In this document: one piece after another, positions 1 to 9,434 of the stretch
How positions within the stretch are numbered: position 1 is the first letter of the stretch
How the letters are laid out: every line of letters starts with the position of its first letter
Notes under the pieces: model-generated
Told to the model about the DNA's origin: nothing
Databases searched by the model: none
The model's input: the letters and a program-made list of their open reading frames with translations, nothing else
DNA from: Rugamonas sp. A1-17
GTDB taxonomy: Bacteria; Pseudomonadota; Gammaproteobacteria; Burkholderiales; Burkholderiaceae_D
NCBI GenBank assembly: GCA_025548565.1
Contig: JAJLPB010000007.1
Location: 248,001-312,000 of the forward strand
Reading direction: 5' to 3'
DNA: 64,000 nucleotides
Position numbers and translations under genes: made by a program

Positions 1-474
1 CAGGATGCCGAACAATCCGGTGATGATGACGAATATCCCCGTCAGCTGGGCGGAGCCACCCAGATGCCGCGTCGCCTCCAGCGCGAACGGCGTGGACACC
101 GACCGCGCCAGCAGGCTTTGCGCCATGCTGCCGTGCAGGCCAAGCAGGCGGTCCAGCAGCAGCGTGCTACCCACCGAAGCGGCGATACCAGCGCAACTGC
201 CCAGGCTAAGCGCCAGCCAATGCTGTTTCACCAGATCGCGGTATTGATAGATCGGCAGCGCAAAGGCCACCGTCGCGGGGCCGAGCAGCCAAGGCAGCCA
301 GCGCGTATCGCCGAAGTATTGCGAGAACGGCGTGGACGACAGCTCCACCACGGCGATCAGGATGGCGGACGTGGTGATGGCCGGTGTGAGCCAGAAGTAG
401 CGGTAGCGCCGGTACAAGGCCTGGTTCGCGTAGAACAGGCCTAGCGTCAGCAGCAGGAACAGCAGGGGCTTCAT
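1..474 (-). CDS. lrgB: LrgB/CidB-family membrane protein (3' end cut by window)
   Basis: Inner-membrane protein of the LrgB/CidB family, the partner of LrgA in the holin-like or metabolite-export pairs linked to murein hydrolase control and to export of small organic acids. The reading frame starts with MKPLLFLLLTLGLFYANQAL and continues through hydrophobic segments to the window edge, so about 158 N-terminal residues are visible and the C-terminal part (family members are near 230 residues) is missing. Its ATG overlaps the stop of the upstream lrgA in an ATGA, which shows translational coupling. A divergent LysR regulator gene lies beyond lrgA. The family assignment is from sequence recognition; the substrate is unknown. 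Confidence 0.8.
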   Translation of the reverse strand, partial: MKPLLFLLLTLGLFYANQALYRRYRYFWLTPAITTSAILIAVVELSSTPFSQYFGDTRWLPWLLGPATVAFALPIYQYRDLVKQHWLALSLGSCAGIAASVGSTLLLDRLLGLHGSMAQSLLARSVSTPFALEATRHLGGSAQLTGIFVIITGLFGIL

Positions 475-878
475 GCGGCTGCTCCCTTGCGCTGCATGCG
501 CAGGCGCCGCAGGCGGCGGCCGCGATCCAGCCGGCATACCCATTCAACCGTGAACGCGGTGGCCAGCAGCACGGCGATGAAACCCAGGCCGATGGCGGCA
601 AACAGCCGCAAGCCTTCGCTCCTCAACAAGCCGGTGAACTGCACCACCGACACCACCAGCGGAATAAAAAACAGCAGCATATTCGACAGCAGCCAGTCCG
701 CGCCATGTTCGACGGCGGCCGGGCGCACAGCGCCGCTCAGCAGCAGCGCGACCATCGCCAGCAGGCCGACGATGCCGCCGGAGAAGGGCAGCCCTAGCCA
801 GGATGCCGCGCGGTCCGCGCCATACCAGGCGGCGATCAGCAACAGCACTTGCGCGACAGTGGAAAAGAGACGTTTCAT
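471..878 (-). CDS. lrgA: LrgA/CidA-family holin-like membrane protein
   Basis: Small inner-membrane protein of 135 residues with four predicted membrane segments, matching the CidA/LrgA family in length and in the motif region LGLPFSGGIVGLLAM followed by a loop and the segment MLLFFIPLVVSVVQF. Family members act with LrgB in a holin/antiholin-like or pyruvate/acetate export role. The basic tail (RRLRRLRMQRK) should be cytoplasmic. It is the first gene of a two-gene unit, overlapping lrgB by 4 bases, and is transcribed away from the LysR gene that starts 75 bases upstream, the likely regulator of the pair. Confidence 0.85.
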   Translation of the reverse strand: MKRLFSTVAQVLLLIAAWYGADRAASWLGLPFSGGIVGLLAMVALLLSGAVRPAAVEHGADWLLSNMLLFFIPLVVSVVQFTGLLRSEGLRLFAAIGLGFIAVLLATAFTVEWVCRLDRGRRLRRLRMQRKGAAA

Positions 879-955
879 GAGTCCATTCTAGGCCCGGCCG
901 GTTAAAAGATAAAATGAATTAAAATTATGAAAATCATTCGAATATGGAATAGATG

Positions 956-1843
956 ATGGACATCCGTTCGCTGCGTTATTTTGTCGCCGTGGTCGAGCAG
1001 CAGAGCTTCAGCCGCGCCGCCGAGCTGCTGCACGTGACCCAGCCCACCGTCAGCAAGATGGTGCAGCAGCTGGAGCAGTCGCTGAACCTGGTGCTGCTGG
1101 AGCGCGTCGGCAAGCGCTTCACGCTGACCGACGCCGGCGGCGTGGTGCTGCAGCGCGGCCGCGCACTGCTGGCGATGCACGAGGAGATGGGTGTCGAGCT
1201 GGCGGACCTGCAGCAGCTGCGGCGTGGCGAGCTGCGGCTGGGCGTTACGCAGCATGCGCACGCGCTGCTGGCGCCACTGCTGGCGGCTTACCACCGCCGT
1301 CATCCAGACATAGAACTTAAGCTATTCGAGGGCGGCTCGCAGTCGATCGAACGGGACCTGCGCAACGGCACGCTGGAGATGGGCACGATGCTCGATTACC
1401 CGGCCAACGCTGGCATCTGGCAGGAGTTCGAAGGCTCGCAGCTGGTCCGTTCTCCCTTATGCCTGCTGGCGCCCGCCGATTCGGCATGGCACGGCCGGCG
1501 CCGCGTGGCGCTGCGCGAACTGGCCGACAGCGCATTTATCTTCTACGGCGAATCGTTCGCGCTGAACGACATCGTGGAAGACGCCTGCCGGGGAGCGGGA
1601 TTCAAGCCGCGCATCAGCGGCCGTAGCGGACAGTGGGAGTTCGTGGCGTCGCTGGTGCGGCTGGGCGTGGGGATTACGCTGCTGCCCAAGGTATTCTGCG
1701 ACACGCTGCCGCGCGCGCAGTTCACGGTGGTGAGGCTGGAGGAACCAGCGCTCGACTGGAAGTTGATGCTGGCCTGGCGGCGCGGCGGACATCTTTCGTT
1801 CGCCGCGCGCGCCTGGCTGGACCTGGTCCGAAGTAAAACTTAG
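956..1843 (+). CDS. LysR-family transcriptional regulator divergent from lrgAB
   Basis: DNA-binding regulator of 295 residues, the normal LysR length. The N-terminal winged helix (about residues 3-62) reads MDIRSLRYFVAVVEQQSFSR and continues with the family pattern of helix-turn-helix residues (LLHVTQPTVSKMVQQLE). The remainder is a periplasmic-binding-like effector domain. Two ATG codons occur in tandem (953 and 956); I chose the second because it gives the usual MD(I/L)R start. The gene is divergent from lrgAB, the typical arrangement for LysR control of that operon. Its stop overlaps the convergent TonB-receptor gene by 4 bases. The effector cannot be read from sequence. Confidence 0.88.
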   Translation: MDIRSLRYFVAVVEQQSFSRAAELLHVTQPTVSKMVQQLEQSLNLVLLERVGKRFTLTDAGGVVLQRGRALLAMHEEMGVELADLQQLRRGELRLGVTQHAHALLAPLLAAYHRRHPDIELKLFEGGSQSIERDLRNGTLEMGTMLDYPANAGIWQEFEGSQLVRSPLCLLAPADSAWHGRRRVALRELADSAFIFYGESFALNDIVEDACRGAGFKPRISGRSGQWEFVASLVRLGVGITLLPKVFCDTLPRAQFTVVRLEEPALDWKLMLAWRRGGHLSFAARAWLDLVRSKT

Positions 1844-4536
1844 AAGTTACCGCCGACGCGGACACCGAACATGCGCGGCTCGACGAAGGTGGCTCTCATG
1901 AAGCCGCCGTAGGTCGAATCGCCGCTGGTCTTCGCGTGGCTGTCCGAGATATTGCGGACATAGAGCTCGGCGTGCCATTTGTCGTCCGGCGCCTCCAGCC
2001 GCACCGACGCATCGCCCATCGCATACGCCTTCTGGTTGCGGCCGATGTGCGCGTAGTCCGAATTGAGCAGATCGAAGTAGGCCTTGTCGCGCCAGTTCAC
2101 CTTCACGTACGGGATCACCTTGTAGCCGTTCTCCAGGCCGAACTCCTGCGAGAAGCTGAGGTTGAACTGGTACTTCGGCGTATTCGGCAGGTGGTTGCCC
2201 TCGATGTTGGCGAGGCGGCGGCCCAGCAGCGCCTTGTCGGAACCGTTGTAGACGGCCGGGCAGGCCGGCAGGCCGAGCTCCGTCCGCACGTCGCACTGAT
2301 AGTCGTCGCTGTAGGAGTTGAAGTTGTGGACGGAGGTGTTGATGTAGGCGAAGCCGCCGCCGACACGGCCACCGCGCCATGGCTTGTAATCCCATTCCAG
2401 TTCCAGGCCGGGGATGTTCACCTTGCCGACGTTGATGGTGCGCCAGGTTTCATACACATCGCACTTCGGCTGGTCGGCCGGGCAGGGCAGGCCGTTGTCC
2501 GGGATGATCTGGTTGACGAAGTAGGTGCCCGTCAGCTGCATGCCCTTGTACTTCATGAAGAAGGCGGTGGCCGAAAGGCTCAGCGTATTGTCCAGGAACT
2601 TGCCCTTGAAGCCCAGCTCATAGTTGGTCACGGTCTCCGGATCGTAAGGCAGGAAGGTGACCACGCCAGGTTTGCCGTCCGCGCACTTGTGGTAGTTGCA
2701 GCTGTCGGTCTTGTCGGCGAAGCCGCCTGCCTTGTAGCCGGTCGATACCGACGCGTAGACCATCTTGTTGTTGTCCAACTGCTTCTGCAGGCCGAGACGC
2801 CAGGTGACTTTTCTCCAGTCCTGCTTATGGTCGTTGGAGGTCGGCGCGCCGTACAGGCGATAGGCCGCCACGCTGCCGCCCATGCCCGGCGTGAGATCGG
2901 TGCCGTCGTGGACGTGGAAGCCCGGCGTGCCTGGCGTGCCTTGCGAATACAGGCCGTTGTAGTAGGCGGGATCGCCGATCCAGTTGGCGCCATAGACTTC
3001 GCCGCCCTTGTCCTCCTTGCTGTCAAGGCTGTAGCGGGCGCCGACGGTGGCGGTCCAGGTGGGGATGAACTTCCAGTCCGCCTGCGCAAACGCGGCCTTC
3101 GCATCGACCTGGCGGTTAGGCTGGTGATACAGCACGCTGCCGACATCGCCGTATGGCTTCTGGATGGTGTTGGTGATCTCGTAGTCGATGTTGTTCCGCT
3201 CATGCATCCAGAACAAGCCGCCCACGTATTGCAGGTTCCCCAGCTGCTGCTTCAGCTGCGCCTCGTGCACGGTCGACAGGTAGCGCGAATCGAGCGTGCG
3301 GTGGAACGAGTCGGTCAGCGGCCAGGTGCCCCAGTTACCGCCGGCCATATTCGGATACTGGCCGTTGACCTGGAACGGCGCGGCGTTCTGCAGTCCCTTG
3401 TCGTCGTCGGTGATCTCGCTGCGGCGCTGGTCGGCCACCTGGAAGGTGTAGTCGAAGTTGGTGTGGTCGTTGATGTTCCAGTTGACGCCTGTACGCAGCG
3501 TGCGGATCTTCATGTCGATGTGGCCCGGCACGTTGACGTTGATGTCCCATTTACCCTGGTCCGTGCAGGCGTAGCGCGTGCCGGCGCCGGCGTCGCAGTC
3601 GCGGAAGGCGGCGCCGCCGGCGCTGGAGTCCTGGAACTCCTCATACGAGGCCTTGGCGGTGACGTCCTTGTTCACTTTGAGCTGGGCGGAGAGGCGGCCG
3701 GCCCATTCGTTCTGGTTGGTGTAGTACTCGCTCGGACCGACCGGGCGGTTGAAGCGCTGGTCCACGTCCGGCTTGCCGTTCGGGACCCAGCCCAGTGCCG
3801 GCGCATTGGCCTCGGTCACGTCCCGGGACTGGTTGGCGTAGCCGTCGCGCTTGACCTTCATGAACGTGGCGCGCAGCGCCAGCGCGTCATTGACGACGAC
3901 GTTCTGAACCAGCGACAGCTGCTTCTTGTTGTAGTTGCCGAGGTCCAGATCGGCCTTGCCGTAGTTGCCGGTCCAATCGGGTTTGGCGGGGATGACGTTG
4001 ATGCTGCCGCCGGTGGAGTTACGGCCGAACAGCGTGCCTTGCGGCCCGCGCAGCACTTCGGCCTGATCGAGGTCGAACATCAGCGCCTGCGCGCCCTGCG
4101 GCCGTGGCGAGTACATGCCGTCGACGTGGAAGCCGACCGCCGGATCGCCGGTTTCGGTGAAGTTGGTCGAGGTGATGCCGCGGATGGTGATCTGCACGGC
4201 CGAATCGAGGCCGGTGTTTTCGATGACGACGTTGGGCATTTCGCCGCTCAAGTCGCGCAGGCTGGTGGCGCCTTTGCGGGTCAGCTGGTCCTGGCTCAGC
4301 GCGGTGACGGCGAGCGGGGTGCGCAGCAGCGAAGTCGAATACCGGGTCGCGGTCACTTTGACTTCGGGAATCTGGTCGGGATTGCTGATCACCGGTGCCG
4401 CGGCCGCAGCGGTGGATGGCGTGTCGCCGGCGGTGTTGTTAGCGCTATCATTTTGCGCATTTGCTGCGATGGTCATGAAGCCGCATGCACTGGCTACGGC
4501 CAGGCTCATGAGAGTCCTTCTCGTTGGTTCAAGCAT
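1840..4536 (-). CDS. TonB-dependent outer-membrane receptor (paralogue 1)
   Basis: Outer-membrane active transporter of 898 residues. The start at 4536 has a strong ribosome site (AAGGAGA, 4541-4547) and gives a signal peptide MLEPTRRTLMSLAVASACGF with cleavage after about residue 27 (AANA). A TonB-box-like PEVKVTATR is followed by the plug domain with the hallmark region LRGPQGTLFGRNSTGGSINV, then a long beta-barrel ending in phenylalanine (VRVGGNF). It closely resembles the receptor at 12184-14856, including the spacer residues in the plug, so the two are paralogues. It is divergent from the sugar ABC transporter starting at 4993, which suggests that it brings the same class of oligosaccharide through the outer membrane. 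The substrate is inferred from context only. Confidence 0.9.
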   Translation of the reverse strand: MLEPTRRTLMSLAVASACGFMTIAANAQNDSANNTAGDTPSTAAAAAPVISNPDQIPEVKVTATRYSTSLLRTPLAVTALSQDQLTRKGATSLRDLSGEMPNVVIENTGLDSAVQITIRGITSTNFTETGDPAVGFHVDGMYSPRPQGAQALMFDLDQAEVLRGPQGTLFGRNSTGGSINVIPAKPDWTGNYGKADLDLGNYNKKQLSLVQNVVVNDALALRATFMKVKRDGYANQSRDVTEANAPALGWVPNGKPDVDQRFNRPVGPSEYYTNQNEWAGRLSAQLKVNKDVTAKASYEEFQDSSAGGAAFRDCDAGAGTRYACTDQGKWDINVNVPGHIDMKIRTLRTGVNWNINDHTNFDYTFQVADQRRSEITDDDKGLQNAAPFQVNGQYPNMAGGNWGTWPLTDSFHRTLDSRYLSTVHEAQLKQQLGNLQYVGGLFWMHERNNIDYEITNTIQKPYGDVGSVLYHQPNRQVDAKAAFAQADWKFIPTWTATVGARYSLDSKEDKGGEVYGANWIGDPAYYNGLYSQGTPGTPGFHVHDGTDLTPGMGGSVAAYRLYGAPTSNDHKQDWRKVTWRLGLQKQLDNNKMVYASVSTGYKAGGFADKTDSCNYHKCADGKPGVVTFLPYDPETVTNYELGFKGKFLDNTLSLSATAFFMKYKGMQLTGTYFVNQIIPDNGLPCPADQPKCDVYETWRTINVGKVNIPGLELEWDYKPWRGGRVGGGFAYINTSVHNFNSYSDDYQCDVRTELGLPACPAVYNGSDKALLGRRLANIEGNHLPNTPKYQFNLSFSQEFGLENGYKVIPYVKVNWRDKAYFDLLNSDYAHIGRNQKAYAMGDASVRLEAPDDKWHAELYVRNISDSHAKTSGDSTYGGFMRATFVEPRMFGVRVGGNF

Positions 4537-4742
4537 TTCATCTCCTTGTTGTAATTTGGTCAGTGAATCGCCAAGGCCCGAGGCGGCCGCACCCGGAATG
4601 TAGCAATCTGACAATTCAGTATTGCACCCCCAAAAGTTGACGGTCAAACGAAACAAAAATAGGCGCGGCAGTTTATTTACCTTTACTAAACATGCGCTTC
4701 ACCGCCTGATCTGCCGTCTCGCAACAACAACAGCCCGGCCTT

Positions 4743-4760
4743 TTTGTTAAGTTTTGTAAG
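4743..4760 (+). promoter_or_regulatory. Candidate OmpR-type operator, pair 1
   Basis: Two direct copies, TTTGTTAAG (4743-4751) and TTTTGTAAG (4752-4760), repeat at about one helical turn, as expected for tandem binding by an OmpR-family regulator. A similar pair lies upstream of the nagX-like gene. The link to the response regulator at 18945 is inference. Confidence 0.4.
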
Positions 4761-4830
4761 TTTTCCTTGCGAATCCTTGCGGAACGCTGCCGCTGCTTCT
4801 CCGCATTTCCCCTGTCGCGGCCTTCTTGGC

Positions 4831-4847
4831 GGTAAGGAAACGTAACG
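4831..4847 (+). promoter_or_regulatory. Candidate OmpR-type operator, pair 2
   Basis: GGTAAG (4831-4836) and CGTAAC (4841-4846) repeat at exactly 10 bases. This is the second such pair in the same divergent region. Weak on its own; it gains weight from the matching arrangement at 21151-21230. Confidence 0.35.
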
Positions 4848-4992
4848 CCGCAGTCATCTGCCCGAAATTAATGCCAATGAATTCAACGGGTTAAGTGGTT
4901 GCTTCTCTCAGGCAACTCACTCGTCTGTCACAGAAAAGCCGATGCTAGAATAAATTCATCGTTGTAAATAAAGCCACGCAAAGGACCCAACC

Positions 4993-6243
4993 ATGCATGT
5001 ACGCCGTATCGTTCGCCACGCTCTGTTGATCGCCATGTTTTCCGCCCAGGCCGCGCAGGCCGGCACGTTGGTGATCGAAAGTTGGCGCGTCGACGACAAG
5101 ACGTTGTGGGAAAAAGTGCTGCTGCCGGCCTTCGAAAAAAACAATCCCGGCATCGAGGTCAAGTTCGCGCCGACCGCGCCGACCGAGTACGACTCCAGCC
5201 TGGCCGCGCGCCTGGCCGGCGGCACGGCGGGTGACCTGATCGCCTGCCGCCCGTTCGATGTGTCGCTGTCGCTGTACAAGAAGGGGCACCTGGATAAGCT
5301 GGACGGCAAGCCGGGTATGCAGAACTTCCCTGCGATGTCCACGGTGGCCTGGCAGACCGACGACGGCAAGGACACCTTCTGCATGCCGGTGGCCTCGGTG
5401 ATCCACGGTTTTTTATACAACAAGAAGATCTTCAAGAAGCTGAACCTGCAACCGCCCAAGACGGTCGATGAATTCTTCGCCGTGCTGGATGCGCTGAAGA
5501 AGGGCGGCGTGGCGCCGCTGGCGCTGGGCACGGCCGACCAGTGGGAATCGAGCCAAATGGTTTATACCAATATCGGCCCCAATTTCTGGCGCGGCGAGGA
5601 AGGGCGCAAGGCGCTGATCGCCGGCAAAGCCAAACTGACCGACGCGCCGTTCGTGGAGGCGCTGCAGTTCGAGCAGCGGATGGGCACTTACCTGGGCAAG
5701 GGCGCCAGCGCGCAAACCTACGGCGACAGCCAGAACCAGTTCGCGCTGGGCCGCGCGGCGATCTACCCGACCGGCTCGTGGGACATCTCGTACTTCGCCC
5801 AGACGCCGGGCCTGGAGCTGGGCGCGTTCCCTCCGCCGGTGCGCAAGGCCGGCGATCCGTGCTTCATCTCCGACCACATGGACATCGGCATCGGCATCAA
5901 CAAGAAGTCCCGCAACAAGGAGGAGGCCTACAAATTCCTGGCCTGGGTGGGGTCGCAGGAATTCGCGGACATCTACACCAACCGCGTGACCGGCTTCTTC
6001 TCGCTGTCGAACCATCTGATCTCGGTGCGCGATCCGGTGGCCAAGCAAATGGCGGAGTGGCGCGGCAGCTGCGCCTCTACCATCCGCTTCAACGCGCAGG
6101 TGCTGAACCGCGGGCAGCCCAGCATGGAGAGCGAACTTTGGAACGTCAACGCCCAGGTATTGAACGGCAGGCTGGCGCCCAAGGACGCGGCGGTAAAGCT
6201 TCAAAACGGTTTTGCGAAGTGGTACAAGCCACAGCAAAAGTAG
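4993..6243 (+). CDS. Extracellular sugar-binding protein of ABC transporter
   Basis: Periplasmic solute-binding protein of 416 residues, family 1 (UgpB/MalE-like). The signal peptide MHVRRIVRHALLIAMFSAQA ends with an AQA-G cleavage site near residue 23; there is no lipobox cysteine. The mature part starts GTLVIESW and has the typical segments FLYNKKIFKKLNL and GRAAIYPTGSWD. A ribosome site AAAGGA precedes the ATG. It is the first gene of an ABC operon (permeases at 6336 and 7273, ATPase at 8256) and is separated from the permeases by a strong hairpin with a T run, which would let the binding protein be made in excess. The neighbouring GH20 and NagX-like genes suggest GlcNAc or chito-oligosaccharides as ligand; that is inference. 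Confidence 0.88.
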   Translation: MHVRRIVRHALLIAMFSAQAAQAGTLVIESWRVDDKTLWEKVLLPAFEKNNPGIEVKFAPTAPTEYDSSLAARLAGGTAGDLIACRPFDVSLSLYKKGHLDKLDGKPGMQNFPAMSTVAWQTDDGKDTFCMPVASVIHGFLYNKKIFKKLNLQPPKTVDEFFAVLDALKKGGVAPLALGTADQWESSQMVYTNIGPNFWRGEEGRKALIAGKAKLTDAPFVEALQFEQRMGTYLGKGASAQTYGDSQNQFALGRAAIYPTGSWDISYFAQTPGLELGAFPPPVRKAGDPCFISDHMDIGIGINKKSRNKEEAYKFLAWVGSQEFADIYTNRVTGFFSLSNHLISVRDPVAKQMAEWRGSCASTIRFNAQVLNRGQPSMESELWNVNAQVLNGRLAPKDAAVKLQNGFAKWYKPQQK

Positions 6244-6282
6244 TATCACACCAATCCCTCCCCTGATTGTGTGATTCCTTTG

Positions 6283-6314
6283 GCCGGCGCCGGGCGCGGC
6301 GCCGGCTCTTTTTT
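6283..6314 (+). terminator. Hairpin with T run between binding protein and permease genes
   Basis: A perfect 9-bp stem (GCCGGCGCC 6283-6291 with GGCGCCGGC 6298-6306) with a 6-base loop is followed by TCTTTTTT. It has the form of an intrinsic terminator and probably allows partial readthrough into the permease genes, which start only 22 bases further on. Confidence 0.8.
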
Positions 6315-6335
6315 GCCCGAATTCTGGAGGCTTAC

Positions 6336-7262
6336 TTGAAACATGCGGTTAATACGGTGCGGCCCTGGCAGTTGCTGTTGTTCCTGGCGCCGGCGGTGGT
6401 CGTCTACTCCCTGTTTAGCGCGCTGCCGCTGGTGCAGACGCTGGCGCAGGGCTTCTTCAGCGCGGACGACAGCGGCAAGGCGGCCTTCGTCGGCCTGGAG
6501 AACTTCCGCACCATCCTGCTCGATCCCGACTGGTCGGCGGGCTTCTGGAATGCGATGGTCAACAACGCCAAATTCTTCTGCATTCATATGCTGCTGCAGA
6601 ATCCCATCGGCCTGCTGCTGGCGACCTTGTTTAGTTTGAAAGGCCTGCGCGGCGCCCGTACCTACCGCACGCTGATCTTTTTGCCGACGCTGCTGTCGGT
6701 GGTGATCATCGGCTTTATCTGGCAGCTGATCCTGTCGCCGCTGTGGGGCGTGGGCGAAAAGCTGATGGGCTTTGCCGGCCTGGCCGACTGGTTCGCGCCG
6801 TGGATGGGGCAGGAGGAAACCGCATTGGCCACGCTGTCGATGATCTCGGTGTGGCAGTACATCGGCATGCCGATGATGCTGATCTACGCCGCGCTGCTGG
6901 CGGTGCCGGAGGAGATCGTGGAAGCGGCCCATGTGGAGGGCGCCAGCGCGCTGCGCATCTTCTGGCAAATCAAGCTGCCCTTGATCTATCCGACGCTGGG
7001 CCTCGTGACGATACTGACCTTCGTCGCCAACTTCAACGCCTTTGACCTGATCTACTCGATCAAGGGCGCGCTGGCCGGGCCGAATTATTCGACCGATATC
7101 CTGGGCACGCTGTTCTACCGCACCTTCTTCGGCTATCAGGCGCAGGTGGGCAACGCCTATCTCGGTTCCGCCGTCGCCACGCTGATGTTCCTGGTGATCC
7201 TGGCCGGCGTGGGTATTTATTTTGTCGGTGTCCAGCGCAGGCTGACCCGCTTTGCACTGTGA
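6336..7262 (+). CDS. Sugar ABC transporter permease 1 (MalF-like)
   Basis: Inner-membrane permease of 308 residues with six predicted membrane segments. The cytoplasmic EAA loop is present (EEIVEAAHVEGASALRIFWQ), which docks on the ATPase. I place the start at the TTG at 6336 because TGGAGG lies 5 bases upstream (6325-6330) and the next in-frame start (6267) would run through the terminator hairpin. The N-terminus then reads MKHAVNTVRPWQLLLFLAPA, typical of MalF/UgpA-type subunits. It pairs with the permease at 7273 and shares the operon of the 4993 binding protein. Confidence 0.87.
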   Translation: MKHAVNTVRPWQLLLFLAPAVVVYSLFSALPLVQTLAQGFFSADDSGKAAFVGLENFRTILLDPDWSAGFWNAMVNNAKFFCIHMLLQNPIGLLLATLFSLKGLRGARTYRTLIFLPTLLSVVIIGFIWQLILSPLWGVGEKLMGFAGLADWFAPWMGQEETALATLSMISVWQYIGMPMMLIYAALLAVPEEIVEAAHVEGASALRIFWQIKLPLIYPTLGLVTILTFVANFNAFDLIYSIKGALAGPNYSTDILGTLFYRTFFGYQAQVGNAYLGSAVATLMFLVILAGVGIYFVGVQRRLTRFAL

Positions 7263-7272
7263 GGGCCGCGCC

Positions 7273-8139
7273 ATGACCGCTATCGCCATGAATTCGACCG
7301 CGCCCCTGGCCAGCCGCTTCGACCTGGGCCGCCTGATGGTGCACGCCACGCTGATCGCCTACACCGTGCTGGCGCTGTTCCCGATCGCGCTGATCCTGAT
7401 TAATTCGGTCAAGACCCGCGCCGCCATCTTCGACGATCCGCTGGCGCTGCCGACGATGGAATCGCTGACCTTCATCGGCTTCCAGAAGGTCATCGCCAGC
7501 ACCAACTTCCTGCTCTACTTCGGCAACAGCCTTTACGTGACGCTGGCGGCGCTGTTGTGCATCGTGCTGTTCGGCGCCATGGCCGCGTGGGCGCTGTCGG
7601 AGTACAGCTTCATGGGCAACCGCGTGATGACGCTGTTCCTCGCCCTCGGCATCATGATCCCGATCCGCCTCGGCACGGTGTCGATCCTGGAGCTGATGGT
7701 CAAGCTGGACCTGGTCAATACGCTGTCGGCGCTGATCCTGGTGTACACGGCGCAGGGCCTGCCGCTGGCGATCATGATCCTGTCCGAATTCATGCGCCAG
7801 GTGCCGTCGGAGCTGAAGGACGCGGCGCGCTGCGACGGCGTCGGCGAGGTACGCATCTTCTTCCAGGTGATCCTGCCGCTGATACGGCCGGCGATTGCGA
7901 CGGTGGCGGTGTTCACCATGATCCCGGCCTGGAACGACCTGTGGTTCCCGCTGATCCTGGCGCCGTCCGACCGCACCAAGACCGTCACGCTGGGCGTGCA
8001 GCAGTTTATCGGTCAGTACGTCACCGACTGGAATTCCGTGCTGGCGGCGCTGTCGCTGGCGGTGATCCCGATGCTGATTTTGTACGCGGTCTTTTCGCGT
8101 CAATTGATCCGTGGCCTGACGGCCGGCGCGGTGAAATAG
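7273..8139 (+). CDS. Sugar ABC transporter permease 2 (MalG-like)
   Basis: Second permease subunit, 288 residues, six predicted membrane helices. The EAA-type loop reads EFMRQVPSELKDAARCDGVG followed by the coupling-helix residues, as in MalG/UgpE. The ATG at 7273 has GAGGG at 7261-7265 and lies 10 bases after the first permease gene, so the two are co-translated. After it comes an 80-base palindromic repeat and then the ATPase gene, all in the same direction. Confidence 0.88.
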   Translation: MTAIAMNSTAPLASRFDLGRLMVHATLIAYTVLALFPIALILINSVKTRAAIFDDPLALPTMESLTFIGFQKVIASTNFLLYFGNSLYVTLAALLCIVLFGAMAAWALSEYSFMGNRVMTLFLALGIMIPIRLGTVSILELMVKLDLVNTLSALILVYTAQGLPLAIMILSEFMRQVPSELKDAARCDGVGEVRIFFQVILPLIRPAIATVAVFTMIPAWNDLWFPLILAPSDRTKTVTLGVQQFIGQYVTDWNSVLAALSLAVIPMLILYAVFSRQLIRGLTAGAVK

Positions 8140-8146
8140 CGCCAGC

Positions 8147-8229
8147 GTCATTCCCGCGAACGCGGGAATCCAGGCGTTGCCTGATTCCCTCCATGCTGGG
8201 TATAGATTCCCGCTTGCGCGGGAATGACG
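8147..8229. repeat. REP/BIME-like palindromic repeat, copy 1
   Basis: Two hairpins in inverted arrangement: TTCCCGCGAACGCGGGAA (8151-8168) and TTCCCGCTTGCGCGGGAA (8207-8224), with GTCA and TGAC at the outer ends. The same design occurs at 12075-12152. It lies between co-directional genes of the ABC operon, where such elements usually affect mRNA stability or termination. Confidence 0.8.
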
Positions 8230-8255
8230 ATGAATCGATTTAAATGAGGAATGCA

Positions 8256-9395
<1,140 letters not shown>

Positions 9396-9434
9396 TATCG
9401 ATGCGGTTCATCTTTTTCACACAAGGAGAATTGA

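Larger units (their letters stand above)
4537..4992. promoter_or_regulatory. Divergent control region between TonB receptor and sugar ABC operon
   Basis: 456 bases without a gene. It serves the receptor gene to the left and the transporter operon to the right. Visible signals are a TAGAAT hexamer at 4946-4951, a possible -10 for the transporter (its -35 is weak), ribosome sites at both ends, and two pairs of GTAAG-like repeats at 10-base period (4743-4760 and 4831-4846), listed separately. No hairpin or open reading frame of note is seen. Confidence 0.55.

Noticed and set aside
206..601. A 131-residue minus-strand frame overlapping lrgA and lrgB
   Set aside because: It is out of frame with both membrane proteins and has no hydrophobic pattern or ribosome site.
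1936..4554. An 872-residue open frame on the plus strand opposite the TonB receptor
   Set aside because: Antisense shadow caused by high-GC codon use; the minus-strand frame has a signal peptide, ribosome site and receptor motifs. The same holds for long frames opposite 9465-12101, 12208-14724 and 28680-30974.
6267..6335. An earlier start for permease 1 at 6267
   Set aside because: It would read through the terminator hairpin and add an Arg-rich stretch not found in the family; the TTG at 6336 has a strong ribosome site.
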